Shown one piece after another: positions 35,663-45,210 of a stretch of 64,000 bases of DNA (positions are counted from its first letter, which is position 1; each line of letters begins with the position of its first letter). Both the position numbers and the translations under genes were made by a program. The stretch is from Fulvivirga maritima (lineage in GTDB: Bacteria > Bacteroidota > Bacteroidia > Cytophagales > Cyclobacteriaceae), in the NCBI RefSeq assembly GCF_021389955.1, contig NZ_CP089980.1, positions 4,893,001 through 4,957,000 on the forward strand, read 5' to 3'. The notes beneath the pieces were generated by a model. It was not told the origin of the DNA and made no database searches. It saw only the letters and a program-made list of their open reading frames with translations.

Positions 35663-35778
35663 CCGTCATTCCTGAATCATGAAGCAGAGCGCAATGATAT
35701 CAGGAATCTCACTGTTCGGTTAGTGCTATCTGAACAGCCAGATCCCTGCTCTTCACTTCGTTGCGGCCGGGATGACGG
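35663..35778 (-). repeat. second dispersed copy of the three-hairpin core, reverse orientation
   Basis: It begins CCGTCATTCCTGAATCATGA and ends GCGGCCGGGATGACGG. Same reverse orientation as the copy at 35316. One arm of hairpin A has ATCCCTGC instead of ATCCCGGC. A partial copy of another part of the tandem unit follows at about 35815-35915. Confidence 0.9.
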
Positions 35779-35814
35779 TAAATGATTATAGTACTTATAA
35801 TGGTGATTGAGAAC

Positions 35815-35920
35815 GAAACGAAGTGTAGTGAAGCAATCGCGAACTTTCATTTACAAGCCAGAGCAGTCTGCTTTCCATAGCTTCAAGATTACTTCGTCAT
35901 AACTTCTTGTTAATCAATGT
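35815..35920 (-). repeat. partial copy of the tandem-unit body, reverse orientation
   Basis: GTGAAGCAATCGCGAA, then GCAGTCTGCTTTCCATAGCT and AAGATTACTTCGTCAT, is the reverse complement of the GACGAAGTAATC...AAGCTATGG...GATTGCTTCA segment of the 577-bp units. Its order relative to the core copy at 35663 implies that the intervening ~190 bp of the unit was deleted or never present. Confidence 0.75.
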
Positions 35921-35951
35921 GAAATAACCGTAATAGAAAGCCGTAAGGCCC

Positions 35952-36935
35952 TTACAAATCAACGTAAAACATGTCTATAAGGCCTTTTCCTTTGGCTTCT
36001 ACTTTGCCTCTGTAACGGCAGGAGTAGGCGTGTTTTACCATGTTATAGGTAGGTTCTGAGATGTTGATTTTATTGGGTTCACTGGAGGTTTCCAGGCGGG
36101 TGGCGGTGGTAACGGTGTCACCAAAAATGTTATAGCTGTATTTTTTATCTCCAACCACGCCAGCTACCAGTGAGCCGGAATGAACACCTATTTGGGCATT
36201 CCATTTGAGCTCGTTAGTTTTATTCCTTTCGTTGAGGTAATTGAGGATTTTTTTGCCTGCAGCAATACAGTGAAGCGCATGTTGCTGAGTGTTATTTTGC
36301 AGCCCGCAAACGGCCAGATAGCCATCTCCATAGACCTGTATTTTTTCCATTTCTTCTTCTTCAATAATCTCATCAAATTTTTGATATATCTCATTGAGTT
36401 CAGCTATTAGTACTTCTGGCTTTACATGTGCCACCAGGTAGGTGAAGCCCACAAAATCACAGAAAAAGACGGAGACATTGTCGTATTTTTTAGGCGCGAA
36501 AGTGCCAGGAAGCACTTCGCCTTCTATGGCATGATCAGGAACAGAGCAATGCCAGTGCTTAATTTTAAGTTGGTTATCAAGATTTTTTTCGAATATGATG
36601 GTGTTCCGTATCTTTTCTAATACCACCATTTTGAGTCTTACTCTTACATACAGGCATATTTCTCCGCACACTAATGCCAGATGATCGGCCATAACCAAGC
36701 TTTCAACCCAGTTGATTTCATAATCGTATGGGTCTGCTATCTGATCAACTTCTCGAATTCTTTGATACTGAAGATCGGTTTTGTTTTTCCATAGCTCATG
36801 AGCGTTGGTACCAAAGCCAATGAATTGGTTGTCTACCATTGTGAGGATGTCCTGGCCCTCTGCTTCATTTCTCGATCCCCACTTGATCCAAAAATTTTTG
36901 AAAGCCTGTACTGCTTGTTCTTCTAATCCTTCCAT
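35952..36935 (-). CDS. class III adenylate/guanylate cyclase with N-terminal SnoaL-like domain
   Basis: A 327-residue soluble protein. Residues 1-130 look like a SnoaL/NTF2-like cone (AFKNFWIKWGSRNEAEG, VMADHLALVCGEI), a possible ligand pocket. Residues 152-327 are a class III cyclase domain: metal-binding Asp160 (FFCDFVGFT) and Asp204 (YGDGYLAV), and Lys198 (EKIQVYG) as the adenine-recognising Lys, favouring cAMP. The transition-state Arg280 is present, but the usual Asn four residues before it is Thr276 (TVTTATR). The second base-selecting position is Asn269. Activity is plausible but not certain. Transcribed alone. Confidence 0.88.
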   Translation of the reverse strand: MEGLEEQAVQAFKNFWIKWGSRNEAEGQDILTMVDNQFIGFGTNAHELWKNKTDLQYQRIREVDQIADPYDYEINWVESLVMADHLALVCGEICLYVRVRLKMVVLEKIRNTIIFEKNLDNQLKIKHWHCSVPDHAIEGEVLPGTFAPKKYDNVSVFFCDFVGFTYLVAHVKPEVLIAELNEIYQKFDEIIEEEEMEKIQVYGDGYLAVCGLQNNTQQHALHCIAAGKKILNYLNERNKTNELKWNAQIGVHSGSLVAGVVGDKKYSYNIFGDTVTTATRLETSSEPNKINISEPTYNMVKHAYSCRYRGKVEAKGKGLIDMFYVDL

Positions 36936-37148
36936 GTTAGCAAAATATTATTGAAAGGGCTATTGATTAGTTATTAGGCATGTTGATTCTAATATTAAAA
37001 CACTAATTGTTTTGGGTTTTTATACACAGGTGATGTTTTAGGTCAATTATTATTAATGTACAAATTACATTTAATTAATCCTAATTAATAATTGATTAAT
37101 TAAACTTAATTTAATTAAAGAAAATGGAAGGAAAAAGGAAAAAGTGAA

Positions 37149-37202
37149 GGAAAACCGAAGTTTGAAATGTTTCGTCCCTCAAGAGAGATATCAAACTTCG
37201 GT
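37149..37202 (-). terminator. terminator of proC
   Basis: ACCGAAGTTTGA pairs with TCAAACTTCGGT (12 bp) around a 26-base loop. On the minus strand it is followed by TTTTCC. It lies 20 bases past the proC stop. Confidence 0.7.
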
Positions 37203-37221
37203 GTAATAAATCTAAGAAAAA

Positions 37222-38025
37222 CTATGCTTTTCCTAGCTCTACAGCTCTGTCAAAGGCTGCATAAGCGGCTTCTTCTATTAATTGCTTCACATTATTGTCT
37301 TCCATAGAGTCTAATGCTGCTCTGGTGGTACCTCCTTTAGAGGCCACTCGGTTCATCCATGATTGTGGTGATATATTAGACTTGTTAAACAATTCTACAG
37401 CACCTTCAAAGGTCTGGCTCACTAGTACTTTTGAGTCGTGGTCAGAGAAGCCCATTTTTTTGGCTGCGTCCATCATAGATTGCATAAAATAGAATACATA
37501 GGCTGGTCCGCTACCAGATATTCCTGTAGAAGCGTCAATGTCATTTTCTGTATCTAACCGCACAGCTTTACCTGTGGTGCTAAGCAGTTTCTCTACAGTA
37601 GATAGCTCCAGGCGTGATACTTCATCTGAAGCAGTGAAAGAGGTGAGTCCTTTGCCTACTTGAGCCGGTAAGTTAGGCATAGCACGCACTACTTTTTTAA
37701 TACCTAGCCCATCTTGCATGCTTTTTATAGTTACACCGGCCATAATAGAGATAATGATTTGCTCAGGAACGATAAGGCTTTTTATCTCACTGAACAGATC
37801 TTCAGCATGATATGGTTTTACGGCTATAAAAATGATATCAGCTTTAGGTAGACACTCTGTTAGATCAGTATGCACCTCAAAGCGGCTGATCGTTTTTAAT
37901 TCTTCAGTTTTTTTCGGATCAGTATCCGAAATCATCAAATTTTGTCTTTGCAGTAACTCAGATCTTACTAAAGCCTTTGCATAAGCTAAACCCATATTAC
38001 CTGCACCTATTACTAATACTTTCAT
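37222..38025 (-). CDS. proC: pyrroline-5-carboxylate reductase
   Basis: A 267-residue enzyme that reduces pyrroline-5-carboxylate to proline with NAD(P)H, the last step of proline synthesis. The dinucleotide motif GAGNMG lies at 7-12, then IIFIAVKPYHAEDL, VVRAMPNLPAQVGKG and the C-terminal block DASTGISGSGPAYVFYFMQSM with the SKGGTTRAALDSME signature that binds the substrate carboxylate. Length and motifs are standard. It stands alone with its own terminator. Confidence 0.95.
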   Translation of the reverse strand: MKVLVIGAGNMGLAYAKALVRSELLQRQNLMISDTDPKKTEELKTISRFEVHTDLTECLPKADIIFIAVKPYHAEDLFSEIKSLIVPEQIIISIMAGVTIKSMQDGLGIKKVVRAMPNLPAQVGKGLTSFTASDEVSRLELSTVEKLLSTTGKAVRLDTENDIDASTGISGSGPAYVFYFMQSMMDAAKKMGFSDHDSKVLVSQTFEGAVELFNKSNISPQSWMNRVASKGGTTRAALDSMEDNNVKQLIEEAAYAAFDRAVELGKA

Positions 38026-38338
38026 TGCTTGTTTTTAATTTTTGTGATTAAAAAGTTGTCAATTGTACTGCAAGCATTGTGCATTAATGCCTTTGGCAAA
38101 GACTAGTTTTACTAAGACTTAGTACGAAAGAGCAGGAGTTAAAGGCCTAACTGCTCTTAAAAGGTGATTTTACGGCTTTTGTAATTAGAAATGAATACTG
38201 TCAGTGTAAATGTCAATCCGTCATGACAAAGTGCAATAATGACAGCAGGTGTGTCATAATAGGAGGGGCTATAAAGCAAAAGAGGCAGGCCTGATCCCTC
38301 AGGTCGCCTCTTTTATTTAGATATATAGGGATTCTTGT
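38026..38338. other. intergenic region with bidirectional hairpin
   Basis: This 313-bp gap upstream of proC and downstream of the 610-residue protein gene has no credible open frame. It holds the hairpin described separately at 38278-38314 and the proC promoter region. A second small inverted pair, TCATGACA (38221) and TGTCATAA (38252), is visible but weak. Confidence 0.6.
38278..38314. terminator. bidirectional terminator downstream of 610-residue protein gene
   Basis: AAAAGAGGC...GCCTCTTTT with inner AGGCCTGA/TCAGGTC pairing gives a long hairpin with a 4-base loop. The minus-strand gene at 38339 ends 24 bases away. Confidence 0.75.
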
Positions 38339-40171
38339 TTATTCTGACTTGACAGCTGGTTCCACGCAGAAGGCTTCAAAAAGACTATCTAATTGATCTT
38401 CCATATGGTTCAAAGCACCTATAAATGATGCTTTCATATTATCAGATTTTTGTAGAATCTGATCTGCCATGTCTCGGTAATAAGTAACGCCTTCTATAAT
38501 TTGCTTATAGAATTTAGTGTGCGTCCTTTTTTCTTTTGTAGACAAAGTGTCCGTAATGCTGGTAAGTTGCTCTTTGAAATAATCTACATATAAAGAGAGC
38601 TCTTTGATAAACATATGCGGTCTTTGGCTATTCGCTAATAGATTAATACGTCCGTAAATATGATCTACCATTTCTTTCAGGCTTACTTTTTTATTAAAAT
38701 AAGCGATGTTAGGCCCAGGGCAAATGGTTACGTTTGGTAGACCTTTCACAAAGGGGACGTCATAGTTTCTCGCTACAGAATTACTTAAGCCTACGCAAAG
38801 GCATTCTACTGTTTGCATCTCCTGTACTTCCTTTTCAAACTGAATTTTAGGCAGATTAAGAGACTTTAAGTACTTCATTTTAAGTTTTTGATACTTTTTA
38901 GAAGCGGTACAAATAGGATCTTCAGTAAACTCGGTATTAAGAGCCAGGTGCTTTTCAGTACAAGGACTACCCGGTTTTCCAGATTCAATTCTTGCCAGCT
39001 TTTCTCTTTCAGAGCTGGTTCCTTTCAGGTAATTAAATCTTACTCCTAAAGGAGAATTTTTGCTTAGCACCACATCATCTTCATGGGCGTTGCACAATAG
39101 ATTAAGTGTTTCTTCATCTACAGTGGTAGCCTCTGGTACTAAAAGGAAGGGAGAGCCCCAACCAGTACCATCTACCTGATAGTGTCTTTCAAGGAAATCA
39201 GCTTCTTCATAAGTGCCTATACCGCCCTGAACTGTAATTCTAAGCTTAGGAACCTGATCACTTATTTTTTCGCCTTTTTCTTCATTAGCTTTTTTATAGA
39301 GGTTAAACATATCCTCTATAAGGCCTTCTTTATTGGTTTTGAAGTCCTCTAAAATAGGGCCTATTAAAAAGCCAGGAGTAGCAAAGGCGTGGCCTCCGCA
39401 GTTAAGACCAGATTCGATCCTAAACTCACTTACCCAGATGCCTTTCTTAGCAAGGAACTTACCCTGCACCAGGGCAGAGCGGTAATCACTTACTTTTACT
39501 ACTATATCTTTATCGAAGCGATTATCTGCTTTTGCTTTAAAGCACTCAAAGTGCTCTATGTAGCTAAAGAGGTTAGGGTTCATGCCGGCAGAAAATACTA
39601 TTGATGAGTTTTTAAGGTCGCTCATAGCATAACCTCTCAGTGCTGATAATGCCTCTGTGTTGTTTTCAAGATCATCTTTTTCGGAAGGACGATCTAGCTT
39701 GGTCATGATGTTAACATCAATACGGCCAGCTTTAATATTTGATTTAAGAAAATCGGCTAATTCCTTTTTCTTAGTATCGTCAGTGGTTTCTTGCATTTCA
39801 AAATACACCTGACGCAATGGATTTTCGTCAGGTAGCATTTCAAAGTATTTGTTTAAGTCAGAGCCTGGGCCAAACTCTCCCTGCTTCATCTCATCCACTT
39901 GGTAGCGAACGATTTTATTGATCAGGTTGAGGTAATCAGTGATTCGTCTGGCTCTGTAGTCAGTGCTTTTATCACTGATTACTTCATAAGTAAGGCCAAA
40001 CTTTTCTCCCCAGGTTTGATAATAATGTCTTCTTGTAGTTTCTATAAGTTTATCCTGAATAATGGAGACTACCGAATTGATACCAAAGCGCGCTACCTTT
40101 ACAGGCGAATCTATGGTAAAAGCCAGACCCATTACCGGAATGTGAAATTTATGCATATCAGTTAAATTCAT
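38339..40171 (-). CDS. conserved 610-residue protein, possible FMN-binding TIM barrel (nitronate monooxygenase-like)
   Basis: I do not recognise a named family. The start IPVMGLAFTIDSPVKVARFG resembles the first strand of FabK/nitronate-monooxygenase-type TIM barrels, and residues 311-350 (RITVQGGIGTYEEADFLERH, then VDGTGWGSPFLLVPEAT) resemble their phosphate-binding GGI and G-x-G-x-x-F blocks. Inserts make it about twice the usual length. Cys are scattered (NCGGH, VECLCVG), and the last 100 residues are helical. No signal peptide or membrane segment. Transcribed alone, below the AraC regulator. The enzymatic assignment is inference from short motifs. Confidence 0.6.
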   Translation of the reverse strand: MNLTDMHKFHIPVMGLAFTIDSPVKVARFGINSVVSIIQDKLIETTRRHYYQTWGEKFGLTYEVISDKSTDYRARRITDYLNLINKIVRYQVDEMKQGEFGPGSDLNKYFEMLPDENPLRQVYFEMQETTDDTKKKELADFLKSNIKAGRIDVNIMTKLDRPSEKDDLENNTEALSALRGYAMSDLKNSSIVFSAGMNPNLFSYIEHFECFKAKADNRFDKDIVVKVSDYRSALVQGKFLAKKGIWVSEFRIESGLNCGGHAFATPGFLIGPILEDFKTNKEGLIEDMFNLYKKANEEKGEKISDQVPKLRITVQGGIGTYEEADFLERHYQVDGTGWGSPFLLVPEATTVDEETLNLLCNAHEDDVVLSKNSPLGVRFNYLKGTSSEREKLARIESGKPGSPCTEKHLALNTEFTEDPICTASKKYQKLKMKYLKSLNLPKIQFEKEVQEMQTVECLCVGLSNSVARNYDVPFVKGLPNVTICPGPNIAYFNKKVSLKEMVDHIYGRINLLANSQRPHMFIKELSLYVDYFKEQLTSITDTLSTKEKRTHTKFYKQIIEGVTYYRDMADQILQKSDNMKASFIGALNHMEDQLDSLFEAFCVEPAVKSE

Positions 40172-40295
40172 AGCTTGTGATGTGTTTTGAAAATTAGGAG
40201 CTATATAGGTAACTCGGTTTTTTCATGTGTTTGATTTAATTGTTTCTGCTGCTTACCTGTGCTGCATAATACTCAAAGTATGTAATAATGGAGGC

Positions 40296-40342
40296 CGTAA
40301 AAAATGACTTATATCATGCTTCTTGGAGAAGTAAATCATTTT
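40296..40342 (-). terminator. terminator of the AraC-type regulator gene
   Basis: On the minus strand AAAATGATTTA pairs with TAAGTCATTTT (one mismatch), with an inner CTTCT/AGAAG hairpin, followed by TTTTTTA. It lies about 115 bases past the regulator stop. Confidence 0.6.
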
Positions 40343-40457
40343 CGCCCCTGTGATCAAATGGGGAGGGGTAGGTAAAAGGTGCGGTTGATCATTTCAGGAA
40401 GAAAATTGGTCAATAAACAGACAGTTTTCTTCCATTTAATCATTTATATGATCGGAG

Positions 40458-41441
40458 TTATGACTTTAATGAGCTGGGCAGGTAGCCGAACTTCTTCTTA
40501 AAGGCAGTGGTGAAATGCTGCGGATTTTTATAGCCAATAGAATAGGCCACTTCAGATACACTACAATTATTCAGCAGCATTTTTTTGGCTTCCTCCATTC
40601 TAATACTTGTAAGGTATGCGAATATTGGCTCGTGAAAAACAGCCTTAAAATTCCTTTTCAATTTAGATTGATTAATGCCGGTAAGTGCTGAAAGCTCTTT
40701 AATGGTGATGGTTTTATTAAAGCGTTCTCTCAGGATTTTTTCCGCTACCAGTATTTGTGCTTTCTCTTTATCAGAAATAGAAATGAAATCTGTGCTATCT
40801 GTTTGCTTTGAAATATTCCATAATAACAAGCTGAAGATCTCTTTTACCTTTGATTCCAGATACACTTCTTTAATTTCGACCTCATAAGAACACTGAATAA
40901 TGTCTTTGATGGTAAGTAACAAGTTAGAAGGTATAGGTTCACTCTCCTCAAACATTTTAAAAGGCTTATGCTCGTTGAGTGCCAGAGCAAGTGGAGAGAT
41001 GTTTTTTTCAAAATGGCCTTTAAATGCGTTTCTTAAATATTCTTCTGTAACTATTATTTCCAGGTTTTTTCTGGTACCAACTTTATAATTTAACCTTCCC
41101 GCTACTTCAGGCAAGTAAAAAAAGTTGTATTGGCCTCCTTTAATCTCTACAGGTACGCTGCTGGTATTCGCAGGGGTATAATTACTATAGCCTTCTATTT
41201 CGAACTGTACTTTAATATATGGGAAGCTATGCTTTACTTCTACAGTTAATGGTTGGGTGATATGTTCGTGACGAACCACCATCATAATGCCATCTAAAAG
41301 TATCTCACGATTATCAATGGTAACATGATCACGCTCCAGAGCATCATGGTTTTCCTGCATGCTGGAGGTGTGAAAACCCGCCTCTTGTTGCTTAACTAGC
41401 GGTTTTTTGTCGTCTTTATTAATGATAAAAGTAGATTTCAT
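40458..41441 (-). CDS. AraC family regulator of the adjacent iron-uptake operon
   Basis: A 327-residue regulator with an unassigned N-terminal sensing region (1-220) and a C-terminal AraC DNA-binding domain of two HTH motifs: IKELSALTGINQSKLKRNFKAVF and VSEVAYSIGYKNPQHFTTAFKKKFGYLP. The first HTH plus the N-terminal layout resembles PchR-type regulators that respond to ferric siderophore. It is divergent from a TonB receptor gene across 149 bp, the classic arrangement for a siderophore-responsive activator. The ligand is unknown. Confidence 0.9.
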   Translation of the reverse strand: MKSTFIINKDDKKPLVKQQEAGFHTSSMQENHDALERDHVTIDNREILLDGIMMVVRHEHITQPLTVEVKHSFPYIKVQFEIEGYSNYTPANTSSVPVEIKGGQYNFFYLPEVAGRLNYKVGTRKNLEIIVTEEYLRNAFKGHFEKNISPLALALNEHKPFKMFEESEPIPSNLLLTIKDIIQCSYEVEIKEVYLESKVKEIFSLLLWNISKQTDSTDFISISDKEKAQILVAEKILRERFNKTITIKELSALTGINQSKLKRNFKAVFHEPIFAYLTSIRMEEAKKMLLNNCSVSEVAYSIGYKNPQHFTTAFKKKFGYLPSSLKS

Positions 41442-41590
41442 CTCGTAAAAGTAATGGTTCTTCTTATAGCAATTGACCTTTTTGCGTAGGTAATAATTCC
41501 TTTTGCGTTAACAAAATTAAGTAGGCCAAGATAGCTTTGCGTCACTATTAAGATTCAGTCTAAATAAATGTAAAAGTAGTAAAATATTCG

Positions 41591-43963
41591 ATGTGTTTAA
41601 AATATATCACTTTTTGGCTGTGCCTGTTAGCCAGTTTTTCACTGTATGCACAGTCGAGTATTAAAGGTAGGGTTAGAGATGAGGAAGGGGAAGCACTAGT
41701 TGGAGCTAGTGTAGAGCTGCAAGAAACTGGCAAAGGAACCATCACCGATATACATGGAGATTTTAGTATAGAAGGCCTACAGGCAGGGGATTATAATCTG
41801 GAGATACATTATATAGGTTATGAAAAGCAGGTAGTATCAATTACGCTTGCTGAGAATGACAGCCAATCCATATCTATTCAGCTAAAATCAAAAAATGAGC
41901 AGCTCGATGAAGTAGTGGTTAAAGGGAAGTCAGTAGAGCAGGCCAAGCGTGAAGAACCTATAAAAGTAGAGGTAATTGATACTAAAAAGTTTCAATCTCA
42001 GTCTATTAGCTTGCCTCAGGTTATTAATCAGGTTTCTGGGGTTAAGGTGCGGCAAAATGGAGGCATTGGTAGTGGTGCTACTATTAATATTAACGGGTTG
42101 CAGGGAAATGCTATCCGTTTCTTTAAAGATGGCATTCCTTTAGACTACCTTGGCAGTGCGTTTAACCTTACGGTACTGCCTGTAGATCAGTTGGCTAATA
42201 TTGAAATTTATAAAGGCGTGCTGCCTGTAGATCTGGGAGCTGATGCGCTGGGAGGTGCAGTCAATTTTGTTTCCAGGGAAAATTATGATAATAACCTGGA
42301 TGTTTCTTACTCTTTTGGTTCTTTTAACACTCATCAGGCCACAATAAATGGTTATTGGAATATCCCTAACACCAAGCTTTTTGCCTCTGTTTCGTCTTAT
42401 TTTATCGCTTCGGCTAATGATTATAAAATAGATGTAGAAATAGCTGATCCTGAAACAGGAGTAAATCAGGAGCAAGAAGTAAGGAGGTTTCATGATGGAA
42501 TAAACACATCATTTATTGAAGGTAAAATAGGTGTGAAAAATACCAAGGTGGCTGACCTATTTGAGGTAGGAGCTGCTTATTATGATCTTGAAAAAGAGTT
42601 GCAGAATAACATCAGGCTCACAGATGCTTATGGAGAGGCCATGAATTATGAAAATGACCTTATATTTAGCTCTCGCTATAAGAAAAGAATCAATAAACTT
42701 ACCGTTGATCTTTTTGGTGCTTACAGTAATAGAAATACACTTTTCGATGATACACCTGAAAACCGATATAACTGGTTAGGAGAGCCCACTACCATTTCTG
42801 ATAATGGTGGCGAGACGAGTTTAAATGTACAATCTTACCGAAATCTGGATTTTGATAACTGGATGGTACGCCTAAACCTACAGTATAAGCTAAGTGAAAA
42901 TCAAAAGTTAAGCTTCAACCATAACTATATCTACGAACATAGAGTAGGTTCTGATCCGTATGCGGAGCTTTATAATGATGAAGTAGATGTGCTTACATTC
43001 CCTGCGAAATATGTGCGACACATCAGTGGTTTAGGTCTTACTTCACAGTTTTTTAATGGCCGTTTAGAAAATGTTTTTTCACTAAAGCGATATGCCGTAG
43101 TTACCAGCTCTGTCACTTCTTCAGCTGAGTTTTATGGTGAGGTGCCAGAGTTTTCTGACGACAGTTACGGCGTTAGCAATTCCATTAAATATAAGTTTAA
43201 AGAAGCTCAGTTTATAAGGCTTTCTTATGAAAGAGCTACCAGAATACCAGAATCAAGAGAATACTTTGGAGATGCAGTATTCATTACCGGTAACCCTGAG
43301 CTAGAGCCTGAGTATAGTCATAATGTTAATCTGGGCTTTTTCTCTGCATTGAGTAAAACGGGTAAGCTATCGCTAGATGTTAATGGCTTTTATAGATACG
43401 TAGAGGGTAATATATTCTTGAGGCCTTATTATTTAATCTCTTCTCGTTATGAAAACACAGATGACAGCCAGGTGCTGGGTGGCGAGATGACTTTAAAAGG
43501 AGCTTGGTTCGATGGTCGGCTCAAAACTAACCTGGCATTAACCTATCAGGATATTAGGCGCAAGAATGTGGACATTACCTCTATGCTGCTGCAAGATGCA
43601 AGACAACCCAATATCCCTTATTTCTTCGGGAATTTAGGGGCCAGGTATACGCCAAAATCATTCATAGATGGAGCCAATTGGGAGTTTTATGCTAATTATA
43701 ATTATGTAGAAAAATACCTGCTTAACTCCATTCCTAAACAACAGGAGCCATCATTATTTGGCAGTACCAGTCATTTATCAGGAGCTGTAGTTATACCCAG
43801 TCAACATTTGGTAGATGCCGGGGTCACTTGCCGGCTGCAGAAAATGCCTTTGCACGTGAGTTTTGAGCTTAATAACCTGCTCAATGCGGATGCCTATGAT
43901 GGCTTCAGAGTGCAAAAGCCAGGCATTAATTATCGTGTGAAACTTAAATATTCAATAAACTAA
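41591..43963 (+). CDS. TonB-dependent receptor, siderophore-type
   Basis: A 790-residue outer-membrane receptor. Signal peptide to about residue 20 (FSLYAQ); carboxypeptidase-regulatory-like beta domain 22-105 (SIKGRVRDEEGEALVGASV); plug 110-225 with VINQVSGVKVRQNGGIG and IEIYKGVLPVDLGADALGGAVNFV; then a 22-strand barrel with the late NPELEPEYSHNVNLGF block and a C-terminal aromatic/charged strand (YRVKLKYSIN). The operon (DUF4374, DUF3325/DUF3649-like proteins, PepSY) and the AraC neighbour point to ferric siderophore uptake. The substrate cannot be read. Confidence 0.93.
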   Translation: MCLKYITFWLCLLASFSLYAQSSIKGRVRDEEGEALVGASVELQETGKGTITDIHGDFSIEGLQAGDYNLEIHYIGYEKQVVSITLAENDSQSISIQLKSKNEQLDEVVVKGKSVEQAKREEPIKVEVIDTKKFQSQSISLPQVINQVSGVKVRQNGGIGSGATININGLQGNAIRFFKDGIPLDYLGSAFNLTVLPVDQLANIEIYKGVLPVDLGADALGGAVNFVSRENYDNNLDVSYSFGSFNTHQATINGYWNIPNTKLFASVSSYFIASANDYKIDVEIADPETGVNQEQEVRRFHDGINTSFIEGKIGVKNTKVADLFEVGAAYYDLEKELQNNIRLTDAYGEAMNYENDLIFSSRYKKRINKLTVDLFGAYSNRNTLFDDTPENRYNWLGEPTTISDNGGETSLNVQSYRNLDFDNWMVRLNLQYKLSENQKLSFNHNYIYEHRVGSDPYAELYNDEVDVLTFPAKYVRHISGLGLTSQFFNGRLENVFSLKRYAVVTSSVTSSAEFYGEVPEFSDDSYGVSNSIKYKFKEAQFIRLSYERATRIPESREYFGDAVFITGNPELEPEYSHNVNLGFFSALSKTGKLSLDVNGFYRYVEGNIFLRPYYLISSRYENTDDSQVLGGEMTLKGAWFDGRLKTNLALTYQDIRRKNVDITSMLLQDARQPNIPYFFGNLGARYTPKSFIDGANWEFYANYNYVEKYLLNSIPKQQEPSLFGSTSHLSGAVVIPSQHLVDAGVTCRLQKMPLHVSFELNNLLNADAYDGFRVQKPGINYRVKLKYSIN

Positions 43964-43971
43964 ACTTTATA

Positions 43972-45204
43972 ATGAAAAGAACCTTTTTTAAAAGCTTCGC
44001 AGTGGCATTAGCTATGACTGCTGCACTAACGAGCTGTTCTGATGATGATGATAATGAAGAAGTAATACCGGGAGGGAATGCTGATAATGGCGTAGCTATG
44101 TGGGTAATCACTGATCCTAATAATCTAAGTGGTGCTTTGCTAACTAATGAAGGCATGTTCTCAGGACAGGTAGACGTTGCTTCTGCTTCTAATGCTATTC
44201 AGCTTGGAGCTGCCCGTGATGCAGGAATTGTTTATAACGGAGACTTATATAACCCTTCAAGTCCTTCAGGTGATGTGGGCTTACAGAAATTTACTTATGA
44301 AAGTGGACACTTAACTGAAGCAGGTTTCATAGCAGTAGGAGAAGGCCGCTTTATATTCGAAATAGTGAGTGATACTAAAGGATATTATACTGATTCTGAT
44401 AGAAGTACTACCGCTATCCAGACTTTTAATCCTAGTACTATGCAGCGTACAGGTGAGATAGATATCGCTGAAGAAATGGAGCCTTATATGTCTGCTGATG
44501 TGGTAAGAACCAGAGTAGGATCTTTTATGCTGGAAAGTCAGGGTAAATTATACACTCAGGTGTTCTTTTATGGTGAAAACGGAAATCATGTAGATGACAA
44601 ATCTTATGTAGCCGTGTTTGACATCAATAGTGATGAGTTTATTGGCTTTGCTATTCATGATGATTTCATATGGTTAGGTTTCGAAAGAAAGAACCTTCAT
44701 ATGGCCTCTGTAGCTGATAATGGAGATGTTTACCTGGCCAGTGTAGTAGGTAATGTTACTGATCAGGCACATGCAAGATGTGTACGAATTAAAGCCGGAG
44801 AAAATGACTTTGATGAAAGCTGGAAGTTAGATTTCAATGATGTTATTGGCGAAGAAGGTAGCTACCTGCTAAGTGGACCTACAGTAGTAGGAGACAAGCT
44901 TTATGTACGCCTAAAAGGTGACGGCATGGCTCTGGATTATAGCAACAATGCTGAAGAGAACATTTATGCTTATGAGATTGACATAGAAACACAAACTGCT
45001 GACAGAATAGAAGGTATACCTGGTAGTGGAGCTGCTGGTTATAGTGTAAGTGGCCCCGTAGTAAGTGAAGGTAAAGTCTATTTCGCGGTTAGTAACTCTG
45101 ACTATCAAGGATATTATGCTTATGATCTCAGTACAGGAGAGGTGGAAGAAGCATTTGACCTAACAGGTGGTATTCCAAGTCATTTATTATTAATTAATCC
45201 ATAA
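43972..45204 (+). CDS. DUF4374 lipoprotein
   Basis: A 410-residue lipoprotein (TSCS lipobox, Cys17, then DDDDNEE). The body is a repetitive beta-propeller-like series (SYVAVFDINSDEF, NGDVYLASVVGN, AYEIDIET, YYAYDLSTGEVEEAFDLTGG) matching DUF4374, which in Bacteroidota regularly lies directly after a siderophore-type TonB receptor. It starts nine bases after that receptor gene here. A role in surface capture or periplasmic handoff of the ligand is likely by context only. Confidence 0.88.
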   Translation: MKRTFFKSFAVALAMTAALTSCSDDDDNEEVIPGGNADNGVAMWVITDPNNLSGALLTNEGMFSGQVDVASASNAIQLGAARDAGIVYNGDLYNPSSPSGDVGLQKFTYESGHLTEAGFIAVGEGRFIFEIVSDTKGYYTDSDRSTTAIQTFNPSTMQRTGEIDIAEEMEPYMSADVVRTRVGSFMLESQGKLYTQVFFYGENGNHVDDKSYVAVFDINSDEFIGFAIHDDFIWLGFERKNLHMASVADNGDVYLASVVGNVTDQAHARCVRIKAGENDFDESWKLDFNDVIGEEGSYLLSGPTVVGDKLYVRLKGDGMALDYSNNAEENIYAYEIDIETQTADRIEGIPGSGAAGYSVSGPVVSEGKVYFAVSNSDYQGYYAYDLSTGEVEEAFDLTGGIPSHLLLINP

Positions 45205-45210
45205 TACGTT

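Noticed and set aside
35445-35669. Minus-strand 74-codon frame in the repeat-rich gap
   Set aside because: It runs through repeat-flanked DNA with a non-protein-like composition; no family recognised.
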